A DNA stretch of 64,000 bases from Flavobacterium album (lineage in GTDB: Bacteria; Bacteroidota; Bacteroidia; Flavobacteriales; Flavobacteriaceae). The stretch is from NCBI RefSeq assembly GCF_003096035.1, contig NZ_CP029186.1:2059001-2123000 (forward strand), given 5' to 3'. A program made the position numbers and the translations under genes. The number at the start of each line of letters is the position of its first letter. The first letter of the stretch is position 1. Below the pieces are notes generated by a model. It did not search any database. It worked only from the letters and a program-made list of their open reading frames with translations, and was not told the DNA's origin. Below are positions 19,222 through 26,794 of this stretch, piece by piece.

Positions 19222-19242
19222 AACAATATATATAAGTTGACC

Positions 19243-19274
19243 AAAAACGGGTGGCTTATGCCGCCCGTTTTTAT
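19243..19274 (+). terminator. Terminator after T9SS paralogue 2
   Basis: Stem AAAACGGGTGGC / GCCGCCCGTTTTT with loop TTAT and a T-run. It falls inside an upstream in-frame extension of the next gene, which argues for the later start at 19315. Confidence 0.8.
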
Positions 19275-19314
19275 TTATAATAATCCTAATTTTAATCATC
19301 AAATACTACATCCC

Positions 19315-19854
19315 ATGCCTGAAACCTTTGAATCACAACGTTTACTTTTCCGCGAACTTGAGCCTTCAGATGAGGAAGCATTATTCGAACTTGACTCCGA
19401 TCCCGAAGTGCACCGCTACCTTGGCAACACGCCGGTGCGGTCTATGGACGAGATCAGGACAGCTATAGCAATGATCAGGGAGCAATACCGTACCAATGGT
19501 GTTGGCCGCATGGCCGTAATACTGAAAGAAACCGGTGAGTTCCTGGGCTGGGCAGGCCTCAAGCTTGCTAAGGACCAACTGAATGGCAATGTGAATTATT
19601 ACGACCTGGGCTACCGCTTCATGCGAAAGCACTGGGGCAAAGGATACGCTACGGAGTCGGCAAAGGCTTTTATAAGCTATGGCTTTAATGTGATGAAGCT
19701 GCCTAAGATCAATGCTTATGCCGATGCAGGCAACGCCGGTTCGCGCTCCGTACTTGAAAAAGCAGGCCTGGAATACATTGGCTCGTTTGATGATGACGGT
19801 GTGCTATCTGTATGGTATGAGATTGTAAATCCTGGTGATAAAAAAGTTAATTAG
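19315..19854 (+). CDS. GNAT-family N-acetyltransferase (RimJ/RimL type)
   Basis: 179 residues. It opens ETFESQRLLFRELEPSDEEA, the usual beginning of RimJ/RimL-type acetyltransferases. The acetyl-CoA pyrophosphate loop is HWGKGYATESAKA (about 122-134), and the C-terminal NAGSRSVLEKAGLEYIG is the family's final strand-helix. It transfers acetyl from acetyl-CoA to an amino group; the substrate is unknown. ATG 19315 was chosen because the longer frame runs through a terminator. A 47-base gap separates it from the hydrolase gene. Confidence 0.85.
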   Translation: MPETFESQRLLFRELEPSDEEALFELDSDPEVHRYLGNTPVRSMDEIRTAIAMIREQYRTNGVGRMAVILKETGEFLGWAGLKLAKDQLNGNVNYYDLGYRFMRKHWGKGYATESAKAFISYGFNVMKLPKINAYADAGNAGSRSVLEKAGLEYIGSFDDDGVLSVWYEIVNPGDKKVN

Positions 19855-19901
19855 AGCATATATCTTTTCTGCGGAATAACTATTTTTTATCTTCGTTCCC
19901 A

Positions 19902-20714
19902 ATGAAAAAAATATACCGTTTCGGCATAGGATTGTTACTATGCGGTACAGGATTGTACCTGCTTGCCCTTTTCCTGTTGTATTTTTTCCAGGAGAAATTG
20001 CTTTTCCATCCTCAGGTCCTGGAGCAGGAGTATAAATTCACGTTTTCGGATGCCTTCGAAGAAGTCTATATTCCCGTAAGTGACGACGTAAAGCTGCACG
20101 GCATTTTGTTCAGGGCTAAAGATAGCAAAGGGCTGGTCTTTTACCTGCATGGCAACGGCGGCTGTGTTGAGGATTGGGGCGATGCTGCTGCAAATTTTAC
20201 ATCGGCGGGTTACGACCTCTTTATGTTGGATTACCGCGGCTACGGAAAAAGCGGCGGCACCATAGAAAGCGAGGCACAGATTAATGAAGATATCGAAAAA
20301 GCCTTTGCTTATATGGAAAAGGATTATCAACTGCGCAACATTATTATTGCAGGTTATTCCATAGGCACTGGGCCGGCGACGCATTTGGCTGCTAAAAAGA
20401 AAGTAAAAGCGCTTATCCTCCAGGCACCCTATTACAGCTTAACAGGGCTGTCAGGTGAAAAAGTGCCTTTGATTCCTGAATTCGTAAAGCGCTACAAGTT
20501 CAATACCGGCAGCGAAATTTTAAAAGTGAACGCTCCAGTGTATATTTTTCATGGAACGGAAGACAAGCTGATACCTTATGAGCATTCGCTGAAATTAAAA
20601 AAGAAGGCAGGCGATCGTGCCGTTTTGATACCATTGCCCGGAGAAGGGCATAATGCTATAAATGATAGTGCATTATTTAAGGAAAAGCTTTCAGGGATAC
20701 TCAAAAAGATATGA
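19902..20714 (+). CDS. Alpha/beta hydrolase with N-terminal membrane anchor
   Basis: 270 residues. An uncleaved-looking hydrophobic helix at 8-30 (GLLLCGTGLYLLALFLLYFF) anchors a hydrolase fold. The oxyanion region is YLHGNGG, the nucleophile elbow is AGYSIGTG (Ser about 150), the acid is in FHGTEDKLIP and the catalytic His in GEGHN. This matches the BEM46/YfhR-like group, active on unknown esters. The stop overlaps the next gene's start by four bases (ATGA), so the two are co-translated. Confidence 0.85.
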   Translation: MKKIYRFGIGLLLCGTGLYLLALFLLYFFQEKLLFHPQVLEQEYKFTFSDAFEEVYIPVSDDVKLHGILFRAKDSKGLVFYLHGNGGCVEDWGDAAANFTSAGYDLFMLDYRGYGKSGGTIESEAQINEDIEKAFAYMEKDYQLRNIIIAGYSIGTGPATHLAAKKKVKALILQAPYYSLTGLSGEKVPLIPEFVKRYKFNTGSEILKVNAPVYIFHGTEDKLIPYEHSLKLKKKAGDRAVLIPLPGEGHNAINDSALFKEKLSGILKKI

Positions 20715-21576
20715 AACAGGTTATTGCTTTATTTATAATGGTTTGCGGCTCCGTTTATGGGCAGGCTGCTTATAAAGGCACTATCGATAAATACCCGATA
20801 GAGCTGGTTACACACGTATATTCAGACGGGCCTGTGAACGCCCTTTATGCCTATACAAAACACGACACGCCTATTACCATTAATGGGATGCTGAAAAACC
20901 GAACGCTTACACTTTTCGAGACCAATAAGGCGGGAGACACCATAGCTAATTTCAGTTTTCAGTATTTTAATACACGTGCTGATATAATTCATGGCGTTTG
21001 GAAAGGAAACGGCAAGCAGCTGGAAGTCAGGCTCCAAAAGCAATTCGATCTGTCTGAAGATGAACCTGAGTCACAATGGTACAACAGGTTCCTGCTTATG
21101 TCCGCTTCAACTTCAAAATATTACTTTAAGGAAGAGCTGACGCGCCTGAAAGACGACTGGACATCGAGGGTTACCGCCGTGCATGTTTATGAAAAAGGGA
21201 CTGACAGGCTGGTACAGCGCATTCCCGTAGAATGCCAGTTGTGGGGATAAACGCCATTCAGGCAGGCGACTTTAACTTTGACGGGCTAGAAGATTTTTCA
21301 GTTTTTGAGCAAAGCTATGCAGGGGCAAATACGTCAAGCCTGTATTTTCTCTTCGATAAAAAGACGGGCAAATTCTTCAACAGTGGCTTTGAAGGTACGA
21401 CATTCGAATTTGACTATGAGAAGAAGCTGGTGTATGAGCACAATTCCTGCTGTATGAATACAAGCGTTATGAATGCGACTTACAAAGTGGTGAACAACAA
21501 ACTGGTGGTTGTTGAGAAAAAGTGCCTGGAGTATGATGAAGCAACGGAAGATTACAAAGAAATAAACTGCGACTGA
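20711..21576 (+). pseudogene. Secreted XAC2610-like protein, broken by a single frameshift
   Basis: Two frames join perfectly if one G is added to the G-run at 21243-21246. Frame one starts with a signal peptide (ALFIMVCGSVYGQ) and ends VECQLWG-stop; frame two continues INAIQAGDFNFDGLEDFSV, giving about 288 residues. The GDFNFDGLEDFSVFE stretch resembles XAC2610-related secreted proteins; function unknown. As given, translation would stop at 21250, losing the C-terminal 109 residues. The rest of the gene shows no decay, so this is either a very recent mutation or a homopolymer error in the assembly. It is coupled to the hydrolase upstream (ATGA overlap). Confidence 0.75.
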
Positions 21577-21768
21577 TTACCGTTTTGCTTTCTTTTTCTT
21601 ATTATCGAAAAGGTAACCTATAGTGAGCCCGACTACTATCCAGAGCGGTATCCCTAAAAGGATTTTAGTAACATTAAACCTTTCATGATCAATAAGCGGG
21701 AACAGGATCATAGTGACCACATACAATATGCCTCCCAAAATAAGGCCCGATCTAACCCATTTTTTCAT
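21577..21768 (-). CDS. Small two-helix membrane protein (third of three)
   Basis: 63 residues from ATG 21768 (MKKWVRSGLILGGILYVV). Two hydrophobic segments are joined by a short polar loop, ending in a lysine-rich tail (DNKKKKAKR). It matches the protein at 21966-22157 in pattern (WVR.GLI.G, PL.D...N..K......P.WI..GL..GY). It overlaps the preceding gene by 17 bases. No function known. Confidence 0.65.
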   Translation of the reverse strand: MKKWVRSGLILGGILYVVTMILFPLIDHERFNVTKILLGIPLWIVVGLTIGYLFDNKKKKAKR

Positions 21769-21964
21769 CTTTGGTATTCTTTTTACGTTTCCGTTCCAGG
21801 ATAAAATATACAATTGCCGCAGCGCCTCCCCATATTATTATGTTTCCTATAATGTAGCCCGGCGTTACCGGCACATCGTTAATGCCTACCAATGGGCCGA
21901 TAAAAGTATTCAACACAAAGAATACCGCGAACCATAGTAGTGCAAAACGGGCAGTCCTGTTCAT
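21752..21964 (-). CDS. Small two-helix membrane protein (second of three)
   Basis: 70 residues from ATG 21964 (MNRTARFALLWFAVFFV). Two transmembrane segments and a basic tail (ERKRKKNTKDEK). It is more divergent than its two neighbours but of the same size and plan. Its start lies at the stop of the upstream gene and its end overlaps the downstream one, which implies one coupled operon. Confidence 0.62.
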   Translation of the reverse strand: MNRTARFALLWFAVFFVLNTFIGPLVGINDVPVTPGYIIGNIIIWGGAAAIVYFILERKRKKNTKDEKMG

Positions 21965-21965
21965 G

Positions 21966-22157
21966 CTATTGTTTCTTTGGTGTTTTCTTCCTTGAAACAT
22001 ACCCGAAGATCAGCCCGAAGATGATCCACACAGGCAGGGTTACACCAACTTTTAACCAGTTAATGCCCGTGCCGTCAAAAAGAGGGAACCCCACATTCAT
22101 TATCAATGCCATAAAAACGCCCCATATCAGGCCAAACCTTACCCAGCTGTTTTTCAT
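21966..22157 (-). CDS. Small two-helix membrane protein (first of three)
   Basis: 63 residues, MKNSWVRFGLIWGVFMA..., with two hydrophobic segments and a basic C-terminus (SRKKTPKKQ). It is the first of three co-directional small membrane genes, divergent from the ABC-F gene. Similar tandem sets of tiny paralogous membrane proteins occur in Bacteroidota, but I cannot assign a role. Confidence 0.65.
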   Translation of the reverse strand: MKNSWVRFGLIWGVFMALIMNVGFPLFDGTGINWLKVGVTLPVWIIFGLIFGYVSRKKTPKKQ

Positions 22158-22216
22158 CGTTGGAATTTAAAGTGCAAATATACTAAAACTTTAAGAGTTG
22201 CGGGTGTTCGGCGCGA

Positions 22217-22246
22217 TTGCTCAATTGCTTAATTCTGCTATCTTTG
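22217..22246 (+). promoter_or_regulatory. Bacteroidota promoter of the ABC-F gene
   Basis: TTG at 22217-22219, a 19-base spacer and TATCTTTG at 22239-22246 match the -33/-7 consensus TTG-N(17-23)-TAnnTTTG exactly. Transcription should start near 22253, just before ATG 22267, which rules out the longer in-frame start at 22198. Confidence 0.72.
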
Positions 22247-22266
22247 CGGCTTCAAAAAAACAGCTA

Positions 22267-23904
22267 ATGATCACAATAGATTCGCTTTCGGTACAATTTG
22301 GCGGCACCACACTCTTCAGCGACGTTTCCTTTTCGATAAATGAAACCGATAAAATAGCCCTTATGGGTAAGAATGGGGCGGGAAAATCAACCCTCCTCAA
22401 GATCATTGCAGGGGAGAACAAACCGTCTTCGGGAAATATATCGGCCCCAAAAGGTACAGTAATTGCGTACCTGCCGCAGCATTTGCTTACGCACGATGAT
22501 GCCACGGTCTTTGAGGAGACCTCAAAGGCGTTCGCCGAAATCTTCAAAATGAAGGCGGAAATAGATGCACTGAATGAAGAGCTTACCGTGCGTACCGATT
22601 ATGAATCGGAAGACTATTACAAGATCATTGAAAAAGTATCCGAGCTTAGCGAAAAATTCTATGCCATAGAGGAAGTGAACTATGAAGCAGAAGTAGAAAA
22701 AGTACTTAAGGGTATGGGCTTTGAACGCGAGGATTTTAACCGCCCGACATCCGAATTCAGCGGTGGCTGGAGGATGCGTATCGAGCTGGCAAAGATACTG
22801 CTGCAAAAACCCGACCTGATCCTGCTCGATGAGCCGACCAACCACATGGATATCGAGAGTATACAGTGGCTCGAGGACTTCCTTGTCAACAGTGCAAAAG
22901 CCGTTATGGTCATATCCCACGATAGGGCTTTTGTAGATAACATCACGACCAGGACCATCGAAGTTACCATGGGCCGTATATACGATTACAAGGCCAAATA
23001 TTCCCATTACCTTGAACTGCGAAAAGACCGCCGTGCCCACCAGCAAAAGGCTTATGAGGAGCAGCAGAAGATGATCGCTGAGAACATGGAGTTCATAGAG
23101 CGTTTCAAAGGGACGTACTCCAAAACATTACAGGTGCAGTCGCGCGTGAAGATGCTTGAAAAGCTGGAACTTGTTGAGGTTGATGAGGTAGATACATCAG
23201 CCCTGAAGCTGAAGTTCCCGCCATCGCCGCGATCAGGGCAGTACCCTGTTGTGGTAAATGAGCTTTCGAAGTCCTATGGCGACCATGTGGTTTTCAAAGA
23301 TGCTTCGATGGTAATTGAGCGCGGGCAGAAAGTAGCGTTCGTAGGGCGTAACGGTGAAGGTAAATCCACCATGGTGAAGGCCATCATGGGCGAGATCGAT
23401 TTTGAAGGCAAAATGGAAGTAGGCCATAACGTACAGATAGGTTACTTTGCCCAGAACCAGGCAGCAATGCTCGATGAGAACCTTACCGTGTTCGAGACCA
23501 TCGACCAGATCGCTGTCGGGGATATCCGTACACAGATAAAGAACCTGCTGGGTGCGTTCATGTTCAGTGGGGACGATACGACCAAGAAAGTAAAAGTTCT
23601 GTCGGGAGGAGAGCGAACACGACTTGCGATGATAAAACTATTGCTCGAGCCGGTAAACCTGCTAATCCTGGATGAGCCTACCAACCACCTTGATATGAAG
23701 ACCAAAGATATCATCAAGGATGCACTTAAAGCCTTTGACGGTACCCTGGTACTGGTGTCGCACGACAGGGACTTCCTTGACGGGCTGGTGACTAAAGTTT
23801 TCGAATTCGGCCACAAAAGGGTAAAAGAACATTTTGAAGATATTAAAGGTTTCCTCGAAATGAAAAAGATGGAGAATTTAAGAGAGATCGAGAAGAAGAA
23901 TTAA
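22267..23904 (+). CDS. ABC-F family ATPase (ribosome-associated type)
   Basis: 545 residues with two fused ABC cassettes and no membrane segment. Cassette 1 has Walker A GKNGAGKST, signature FSGGWRMRI and Walker B LILLDEPTNHMD. The linker region (about 245-320) carries the charged P-site-tRNA-interaction-motif-like helices. Cassette 2 has GRNGEGKST, LSGGERTRL and LLILDEPTNHLD. ABC-F proteins bind the ribosomal E site and modulate translation or relieve stalls and antibiotics; the exact subgroup (YbiT/Uup/EttA-like) cannot be fixed by eye. It is a single-gene unit with its own promoter and a strong terminator. Confidence 0.9.
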   Translation: MITIDSLSVQFGGTTLFSDVSFSINETDKIALMGKNGAGKSTLLKIIAGENKPSSGNISAPKGTVIAYLPQHLLTHDDATVFEETSKAFAEIFKMKAEIDALNEELTVRTDYESEDYYKIIEKVSELSEKFYAIEEVNYEAEVEKVLKGMGFEREDFNRPTSEFSGGWRMRIELAKILLQKPDLILLDEPTNHMDIESIQWLEDFLVNSAKAVMVISHDRAFVDNITTRTIEVTMGRIYDYKAKYSHYLELRKDRRAHQQKAYEEQQKMIAENMEFIERFKGTYSKTLQVQSRVKMLEKLELVEVDEVDTSALKLKFPPSPRSGQYPVVVNELSKSYGDHVVFKDASMVIERGQKVAFVGRNGEGKSTMVKAIMGEIDFEGKMEVGHNVQIGYFAQNQAAMLDENLTVFETIDQIAVGDIRTQIKNLLGAFMFSGDDTTKKVKVLSGGERTRLAMIKLLLEPVNLLILDEPTNHLDMKTKDIIKDALKAFDGTLVLVSHDRDFLDGLVTKVFEFGHKRVKEHFEDIKGFLEMKKMENLREIEKKN

Positions 23905-23923
23905 AAATAGTCATCTAAAAACC

Positions 23924-23960
23924 AAATCCGGCCCTGAAATTTTCAGGGCCGGATTTTTTA
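23924..23960. terminator. Bidirectional terminator
   Basis: A 16-base perfect stem (AAATCCGGCCCTGAAA / TTTCAGGGCCGGATTT) with T-runs on both strands between the convergent ABC-F and FEKKY-like genes. Confidence 0.9.
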
Positions 23961-23973
23961 AAAACAACTAAAC

Positions 23974-24324
23974 CTATTCTGTAGTTTCCGGCTTCCATTT
24001 GTCCCAGGCCATAACGTCCGTCCTTATTTTTTCTTCCCATGTTTTCCCATATCGTTTTTGAAGGAACTCAAAAACCAGCAGGTTATAATCCGAATAAAAA
24101 CTGAGGTTAGGCGGGGCAAGGCACCCAAATTTGTAATATGTAATATTATAGTCCTTTTGGAAATCGGCTTCACCGTCACGTATCCTGTCCATTAACCCTC
24201 CAAGGATGTAAATTTTCACGGTATGGTTCTCCATGTCTCTCCTGAATTGTTCCTCCGCTGTTCGTTCCTGAGCGAAAACCGGCAGGATCATCAGGGAGAA
24301 GGTCAGTATCAATAGTGCTTTCAT
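23974..24324 (-). CDS. Secreted FEKKY-like small protein
   Basis: 116 residues. Signal peptide MKALLILTFSLMILPVFAQ with cleavage after AQ. The mature part has DYNITYYKFGC and NLLVFEFLQKRYGKTWEEK, resembling the FEKKY domain found in small secreted Bacteroidota proteins. Biochemical function unknown. It converges on the ABC-F gene and shares its terminator. Confidence 0.65.
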   Translation of the reverse strand: MKALLILTFSLMILPVFAQERTAEEQFRRDMENHTVKIYILGGLMDRIRDGEADFQKDYNITYYKFGCLAPPNLSFYSDYNLLVFEFLQKRYGKTWEEKIRTDVMAWDKWKPETTE

Positions 24325-24335
24325 AATTAGTTTTT

Positions 24336-24373
24336 TAAAAAGCCCCGTGGGTTATGGCTCCCACAGGACTTTT
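24336..24373 (-). terminator. Hairpin terminator, twin copy 1
   Basis: On the minus strand: CCTGTGGGAGCCATAACCCA then CGGGGC and a T-run. The stem is GTGGG/CCCAC extended by CCTG/CGGGG pairs. It follows the 20-codon frame at 24385-24447 and is a near copy of the hairpin at 24464-24502. Confidence 0.65.
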
Positions 24374-24384
24374 CGGGATTTGAG

Positions 24385-24447
24385 TTAGTTGAAAACAGAA
24401 TCCTTTATTTTTGCTGAAGTGTATTTTACTTCTTTCTTTAGCTTCAT
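24385..24447 (-). CDS. Candidate 20-residue small protein between twin hairpins
   Basis: ATG at 24447, TAA at 24385. The peptide begins MKLKKEVKYTSAK and ends IKDSVFN: basic N-terminus, no hydrophobic segment. It is supported only by position: an AT-rich leader precedes the ATG and a terminator-like hairpin lies at each side, giving a self-contained cistron. It was too short for ordinary gene calling. It may be a leader peptide, a small regulatory protein or chance. Confidence 0.35.
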   Translation of the reverse strand: MKLKKEVKYTSAKIKDSVFN

Positions 24448-24463
24448 AATATTCTAAATTAAT

Positions 24464-24502
24464 TAAAAAAGCCCCGTAGGTTATGGCTCCCACGGGGCCG
24501 GG
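24464..24502 (-). terminator. Hairpin terminator, twin copy 2
   Basis: On the minus strand: GCCCCGTGGGAGCC, ATAACC, TACGGGGC, then TTTTTT. It probably ends the sigma/TonB-plug operon transcribed from 26573. Loop and stem match copy 1. Confidence 0.75.
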
Positions 24503-24512
24503 CTTTAGTTAA

Positions 24513-24622
24513 AAGGCCCCCTGCCCCCCCGAAGGGGGAATGTTGGGGTGTAATTATTATGGAATGAAATTTTGCCTGAATTATTAGGTGATTAGAGGTT
24601 CCCCCTTCGGGGGTTAGGGGGT
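24513..24622. repeat. Inverted pair of C-rich short repeats
   Basis: The plus-strand arm AAGGCCCCCTGCCC...GAAGGGGGAA (24513-24541) and the opposite arm TTCCCCCTTCGGGGGTTAGG (about 24599-24619) flank 60 AT-rich bases. A related half-copy lies at 3833-3858. The second arm overlaps the 3' end of the TonB-plug gene, so its last codons (KKTP) come from the repeat. Confidence 0.6.
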
Positions 24623-26035
24623 CTTCTTTTTCTCTTCCCGCTTAAGTTTCCGTAACTCGCGTTTGGTAAGCCCCTTTTTCGTTTTTACGATGATAACACC
24701 ATTAGCCCCCCGGTTTCCGTATAGGGCTGTAGCCGAAGTATCTTTCAATACAGTGATGCTCACGATATCATCTGAATTGATGTTTTTAAAGACATCGCTG
24801 CTAACCGGCACTCCATCGATTACATATAGCGGGTCTGCAGGAAGGTTAGAGCTTTGCCCCCTTATGATTAAAGGTGTTGTGCCTGCCGGTTGGGTACTAT
24901 TCAATCCTGGGACCTGTCCCTGTAATGACTGTATAACGTCCGCATTGGTTTTATCCTCTGCAGTAGTTTGCTGTTGTTTTGATGTCGCTTTTGCTGCGGC
25001 AAAACTATTTCCCTGTGCTGCTGTTCCTGTAGATGCTTTTTCACGGGACATAACCTTTCCTTCATCGATCTCGGCTATTGTACCATTTACCGAAGGGAGC
25101 AACCCCCTGTTCGCTACTACCGTAGTATCGATTGCAATTGCGGTTATCGCCCCATTGCTCACATGCCTGCCCTGTTTTTTAGGCCCTTCAAGCGTCACGG
25201 CTTCGAGCGATGTGTTTTCAGACAGCTTTATTGGCCTGTTAGCATTCGCCTTGTAGGCAAGGATAGAACCGTTTTGCATCCCCACATACGAAGCTATCAG
25301 TTTTTCACCTTCTTTGGCATTTATGCTGTACCTGCCATCAAAATCGGTTTGTGTTGCGATAGTAGTCCCCTCAACTTTCACGATCACACCCGGCACCGGT
25401 ACGCCCTGGCTGTCAGTTACCGTTCCCTTGAAAGTTATCGTTCCGTCAGTGTTTGCTATAGCTGCTTTCTCTAAATATTCTTTTGATGTTTCAGTATCGC
25501 TGTCCTTTCTTTCTGCTTTATCGGCTTCAAAATACCCAATTGCAGATGATAGCATTGGTATACCAGCGTTAGTTGGACTGCTCTCGTTTACTGTTTTTGA
25601 ATGGTTCCAAATTCTTGCTCTTTTACTGACAGATGTAAAATATATCGAATCACCCTCAATAACTTTTTTAGGGAATATAGTTGGAGACTCATTCACAACT
25701 ACTGCTTCCTTTGCCACCACATTTTCTTTCGCTGGCTCAAAGGTTTCCTTTATTTTCTGGCTGTCAATTACTGTTACATTGTTCTCGTGAATTCCATTAG
25801 GATCTACAGACGGGCCTTTCTCATTGCGGTATAAAAATGTTCCCACTGTAATAAACATAAGCAACATGGCGGCCATTCCGGTATATTTCCACCAGGTTGC
25901 GGCCTTTCGCTGCTTTTCAGCATCGAGTTTGTCCTCGACACGGCCCCAGAGCGCTTCCATACGGTCGAAGCCCTTCGTCTCCGCTTCGCCCGCAGCTTCC
26001 CTGAATTGTTGGTATAATTTATCTTGATTTTCCAT
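24614..26035 (-). CDS. Membrane-anchored CarboxypepD_reg / TonB-plug protein, likely anti-sigma partner
   Basis: About 473 residues. Order: a cytoplasmic helical N-terminus (MENQDKLYQQFREAAG...LEDKLDAEKQ type, 1-50), one transmembrane helix (MAAMLLMFITVGTFLY, about 54-69), a variable linker, a carboxypeptidase-regulatory-like domain (TITFKGTVTDSQGVPVPGV to about 270) and a TonB-receptor plug domain (LQGQVPGLNSTQ...YVIDGVPV...NRGANGVIIVKTKKG). There is no beta-barrel. The start (ATG 26035) overlaps the sigma gene by 17 bases. Gene order and topology suggest it controls that sigma factor, with periplasmic domains that mimic a SusC-type receptor. That role is inference. Confidence 0.75.
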   Translation of the reverse strand: MENQDKLYQQFREAAGEAETKGFDRMEALWGRVEDKLDAEKQRKAATWWKYTGMAAMLLMFITVGTFLYRNEKGPSVDPNGIHENNVTVIDSQKIKETFEPAKENVVAKEAVVVNESPTIFPKKVIEGDSIYFTSVSKRARIWNHSKTVNESSPTNAGIPMLSSAIGYFEADKAERKDSDTETSKEYLEKAAIANTDGTITFKGTVTDSQGVPVPGVIVKVEGTTIATQTDFDGRYSINAKEGEKLIASYVGMQNGSILAYKANANRPIKLSENTSLEAVTLEGPKKQGRHVSNGAITAIAIDTTVVANRGLLPSVNGTIAEIDEGKVMSREKASTGTAAQGNSFAAAKATSKQQQTTAEDKTNADVIQSLQGQVPGLNSTQPAGTTPLIIRGQSSNLPADPLYVIDGVPVSSDVFKNINSDDIVSITVLKDTSATALYGNRGANGVIIVKTKKGLTKRELRKLKREEKKKTP

Positions 26036-26573
26036 GACTCTTCTCATTTAGGTAATAAACATTGTTCACCATTTCTTTTAATTTGGTACGGGAGGCGTTC
26101 AGTTGCGACTTGGAGGTCCCCTCACTGATGTTCAGCATCACGGCGATCTCCTTGTGCGAATACCCCTCAATGGCAAAAAGGTTGAATACGGTTCGGCAGC
26201 CTTCCGGCAGATAGGTGAGCAGGTGCAGCAGGTCTTCTTCCTCAAGCGCGGCCGACTGCGCAATAGAAGGCTCTGACGAACGTGCCATGTCTTCAATATA
26301 AATATTAAAGTTTACATTTTTCTTCAGGCTCAGCAGGCACTGGTTCACGGCAATTTTGCGCGCCCAGGCCTCGAATGCTTTTGTTTCTTTGAGCTGGTCG
26401 AGCTTGGTGAAGATGGTAAAGAAAGCATCGGCCATGGCTTCCTCTATCATTTCCTCGCTCTTCAGGTACCTTTTACAGGTATGGTACAGCTTGGGCGCCA
26501 TAAGCTCGTACACCTGCCGCTGTGCGTCCCGGTGCATTTTCCTGCAAGCCGTTATGAGTTTTTCGTCTATCAC
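26019..26573 (-). CDS. ECF-type RNA polymerase sigma factor
   Basis: 184 residues. Region 2 is at 20-90 (KLYHTCKRYLKSEEMIEEAM, FEAWARKIAVNQCL). Region 4 is at 120-170 (YLPEGCRTVFNLFAIEGYSHKEIA with the HTH HKEIAVMLNISEGTSKSQL). It directs RNA polymerase to a small regulon, possibly including its own operon. The 3' end overlaps the TonB-plug gene, a normal arrangement for a sigma/anti-sigma pair. Confidence 0.9.
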   Translation of the reverse strand: MIDEKLITACRKMHRDAQRQVYELMAPKLYHTCKRYLKSEEMIEEAMADAFFTIFTKLDQLKETKAFEAWARKIAVNQCLLSLKKNVNFNIYIEDMARSSEPSIAQSAALEEEDLLHLLTYLPEGCRTVFNLFAIEGYSHKEIAVMLNISEGTSKSQLNASRTKLKEMVNNVYYLNEKSHGKSR

Positions 26574-26646
26574 AATTGGTCTCTTTGTGTATATAGATTA
26601 CAAAAGGGTGTAAAAGGTTGGGAGGAGATTAAAAAAAAGTTTTTTT

Positions 26647-26778
26647 GTCCTCTACCCGGCCCTCTCCCAAGGAGAGGGTGACGGTACGTGCTTACTCAAA
26701 CTTAATTTTTGAAAAGAGTAAGAGCGCACCCCATCGTCGTTGCTCCCCTCTCCCTGGGAGAGGGGCCGGGGAGAGGAC
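26647..26778. repeat. Long inverted repeat upstream of the sigma gene
   Basis: Arms 26647-26680 (GTCCTCTACCCGGCCCTCTC...) and 26745-26778 (...GAGGGGCCGGGGAGAGGAC) are imperfect reverse complements about 64 bases apart. Each arm has its own internal palindrome (CTCTCCC..GGGAGAG). It is a REP-like element in the gap between two minus-strand genes. Confidence 0.65.
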
Positions 26779-26794
26779 TTTATGCGGCTGGCCA

